From positions 1 to 15,222 of the forward strand of contig JACVRP010000037.1 in the NCBI GenBank assembly GCA_014534385.1: a stretch of DNA of 15,222 bases, read 5' to 3'. Shown here one piece after another: positions 14,501 through 15,222 of the stretch. Below the pieces are notes generated by a model. The model had not been told where the DNA came from. It saw nothing but the letters and a program-made list of their open reading frames with translations, and did not search any database. How positions within the stretch are numbered: the stretch's first letter is position 1; each line of letters opens with the position of its first letter. This stretch comes from Cyanobacteria bacterium Co-bin13 (GTDB taxonomy: Bacteria > Cyanobacteriota > Cyanobacteriia > Phormidesmidales > Phormidesmidaceae). The position numbers and the translations under genes were made by a program.

Positions 14501-15110
14501 GAACTACGTTTACGTCATCATTGCCCTGCTGCCGCTGACCGCATCCATGCTGGTCTTTCAAACAAATCCGTACCATGCCCTTGTTATTCGAGGCATTTTG
14601 GGTGCGGTGTCGGCTCTGGTCTATGCAGTGCTAGGAGCCGCAGACGTTGCCCTAACCGAAGCTTTGGTGGGCACCCTGCTCTCGGTCGCGCTCTATGTGG
14701 TGGCCGTGCGTTCATCGCTGGTAATGCGCCTGGGGGTACATCAAGACAGCACTGCTGGAGCCGAAGACGTCTGTTTCAAAGAGTTTAAGGACGAGCTGCG
14801 AGCCATTTTAGGTAAACGCCATCTGCGGCTTGAACTCGTTCCCTACCCAGACGCCCAGGCTTTGCACCAGGCGCTGATGACCAAGGAAGTCCACGCTACC
14901 TGCATGGGGCGGCCCAAACACGATAAACACAGCTCTGGGGTGGGTGTAGCTGAAAAGCAGCCCTATCAAATCGCTATTCGAGTCAAACACCTCCACGACA
15001 TTTTGCAAAGCGAACTTTTTTCGCCTGCTACCAGCCTGACCTATGCCGATGTATCGGAGGCTATTAAGACTGATTTGGGAACACAAGATTTAGGGAGGGC
15101 GCATTTATGA
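14493..15110 (+). CDS. MbhD/DUF4040-domain Mrp subunit (short MrpA-like) with soluble tail
   Basis: The protein has 205 residues from the ATG at 14493, preceded by GGAGG. Residues 1-82 hold three hydrophobic helices. The core HALVIRGILGAVSALVYAVLG and the following AADVALTEALVGTLLSVALYV match the MbhD/DUF4040 domain, equivalent to the region near the C-terminus of full-length MrpA; Asp51 and Glu56 are the membrane-embedded acids. Residues 83-205 form a hydrophilic 124-residue extension (FKEFKDELRAIL near 95-106, RLELVPYPDAQALHQALM near 112-129, then His/Lys-rich) that I cannot assign. In cyanobacterial Mrp operons the product in this position has been called MrpA although the large NuoL-like part is missing. 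It overlaps mrpG by 8 nt and the next gene by 4 nt. The tail is probably cytoplasmic and could be regulatory (inference). Confidence 0.75.
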   Translation: MTENYVYVIIALLPLTASMLVFQTNPYHALVIRGILGAVSALVYAVLGAADVALTEALVGTLLSVALYVVAVRSSLVMRLGVHQDSTAGAEDVCFKEFKDELRAILGKRHLRLELVPYPDAQALHQALMTKEVHATCMGRPKHDKHSSGVGVAEKQPYQIAIRVKHLHDILQSELFSPATSLTYADVSEAIKTDLGTQDLGRAHL

Positions 15111-15222
15111 AATGGCTTTATGTCGCAGCGGGAATCGTGCTGTACATCAAGATGCTCGTGATGCCCAATCCGGCACCTGATGTGTCATTTTCTATTGTTG
15201 AAGCGGTTGTTCAAGATAGCGG
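15107..15222 (+). CDS. Partial membrane subunit of the mrp operon (MbhE- or MrpB-like)
   Basis: An ATG overlapping the previous stop (ATGA), with GGGAGGG 8 nt upstream, opens a frame that runs off the window after 38 codons. The visible part begins MKWLYVAAGIVLYIKMLVMP, a single hydrophobic helix with a Lys, then PNPAPDVSFSIVEAVVQDS. Position and style fit a small MbhE-like or MrpB-like subunit completing the operon, but the diagnostic part lies outside the window. No certain family call is possible. Confidence 0.6.
   Translation, partial: MKWLYVAAGIVLYIKMLVMPNPAPDVSFSIVEAVVQDS

Overview
The window looks like chromosomal DNA of a filamentous, Leptolyngbya-like cyanobacterium. The genus is an inference; the phylum is well supported. 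At least seven exact copies of the cyanobacterial HIP1 octamer GCGATCGC are present. There is a BicA-type bicarbonate transporter, an Mrp cluster without the large MrpA subunit, a cyanobacterial-style Cache histidine kinase and a C/G-rich double-hairpin repeat of a kind common in cyanobacteria. No tRNA, rRNA, transposase, phage gene or CRISPR array was seen.

Left part (1-7.3 kb), apparently miscellaneous genes. It begins with a double-hairpin repeat and a perfect 19-bp palindrome upstream of a small VOC/glyoxalase-fold protein (+). A strong hairpin terminator separates this from a convergent gene for a DUF4394 protein carrying three exact-length 41-residue C-terminal repeats (-). A 556-bp stretch with no convincing gene follows, then a possible 63-residue ORF (+). 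Next are a 726-residue membrane sensor histidine kinase with no adjacent response regulator (-), a GH13 alpha-glucosidase (-) and a small acidic unknown protein (-).

Middle part (7.4-8.1 kb). A MarR-family regulator (-) has a paired inverted-repeat operator candidate just before its start. A further intergenic stretch holds a 10-bp tandem repeat and a textbook intrinsic terminator (minus strand) that ends the next operon.

Right part (8.1 kb to the end), a sodium/bicarbonate island. On the minus strand bicA (Na+-dependent HCO3- uptake, SulP family with STAS) is followed after at most 77 nt by an NhaS3-like CPA2 Na+/H+ antiporter, and the pair ends at the intrinsic terminator. Divergent from bicA, across a 388-bp region with an AT-rich promoter zone, a 27-nt dyad and several hairpins, runs a tightly overlapping mrp operon (+): mrpC, D, E, F, G, a short MbhD-domain (MrpA-C-terminal-like) subunit with a 124-residue soluble tail, and a partial gene cut by the window edge. 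Read together, BicA brings in HCO3- with Na+, and NhaS3 plus Mrp expel Na+ and so restore the gradient. The physical linkage and divergent arrangement suggest co-regulation (inference).
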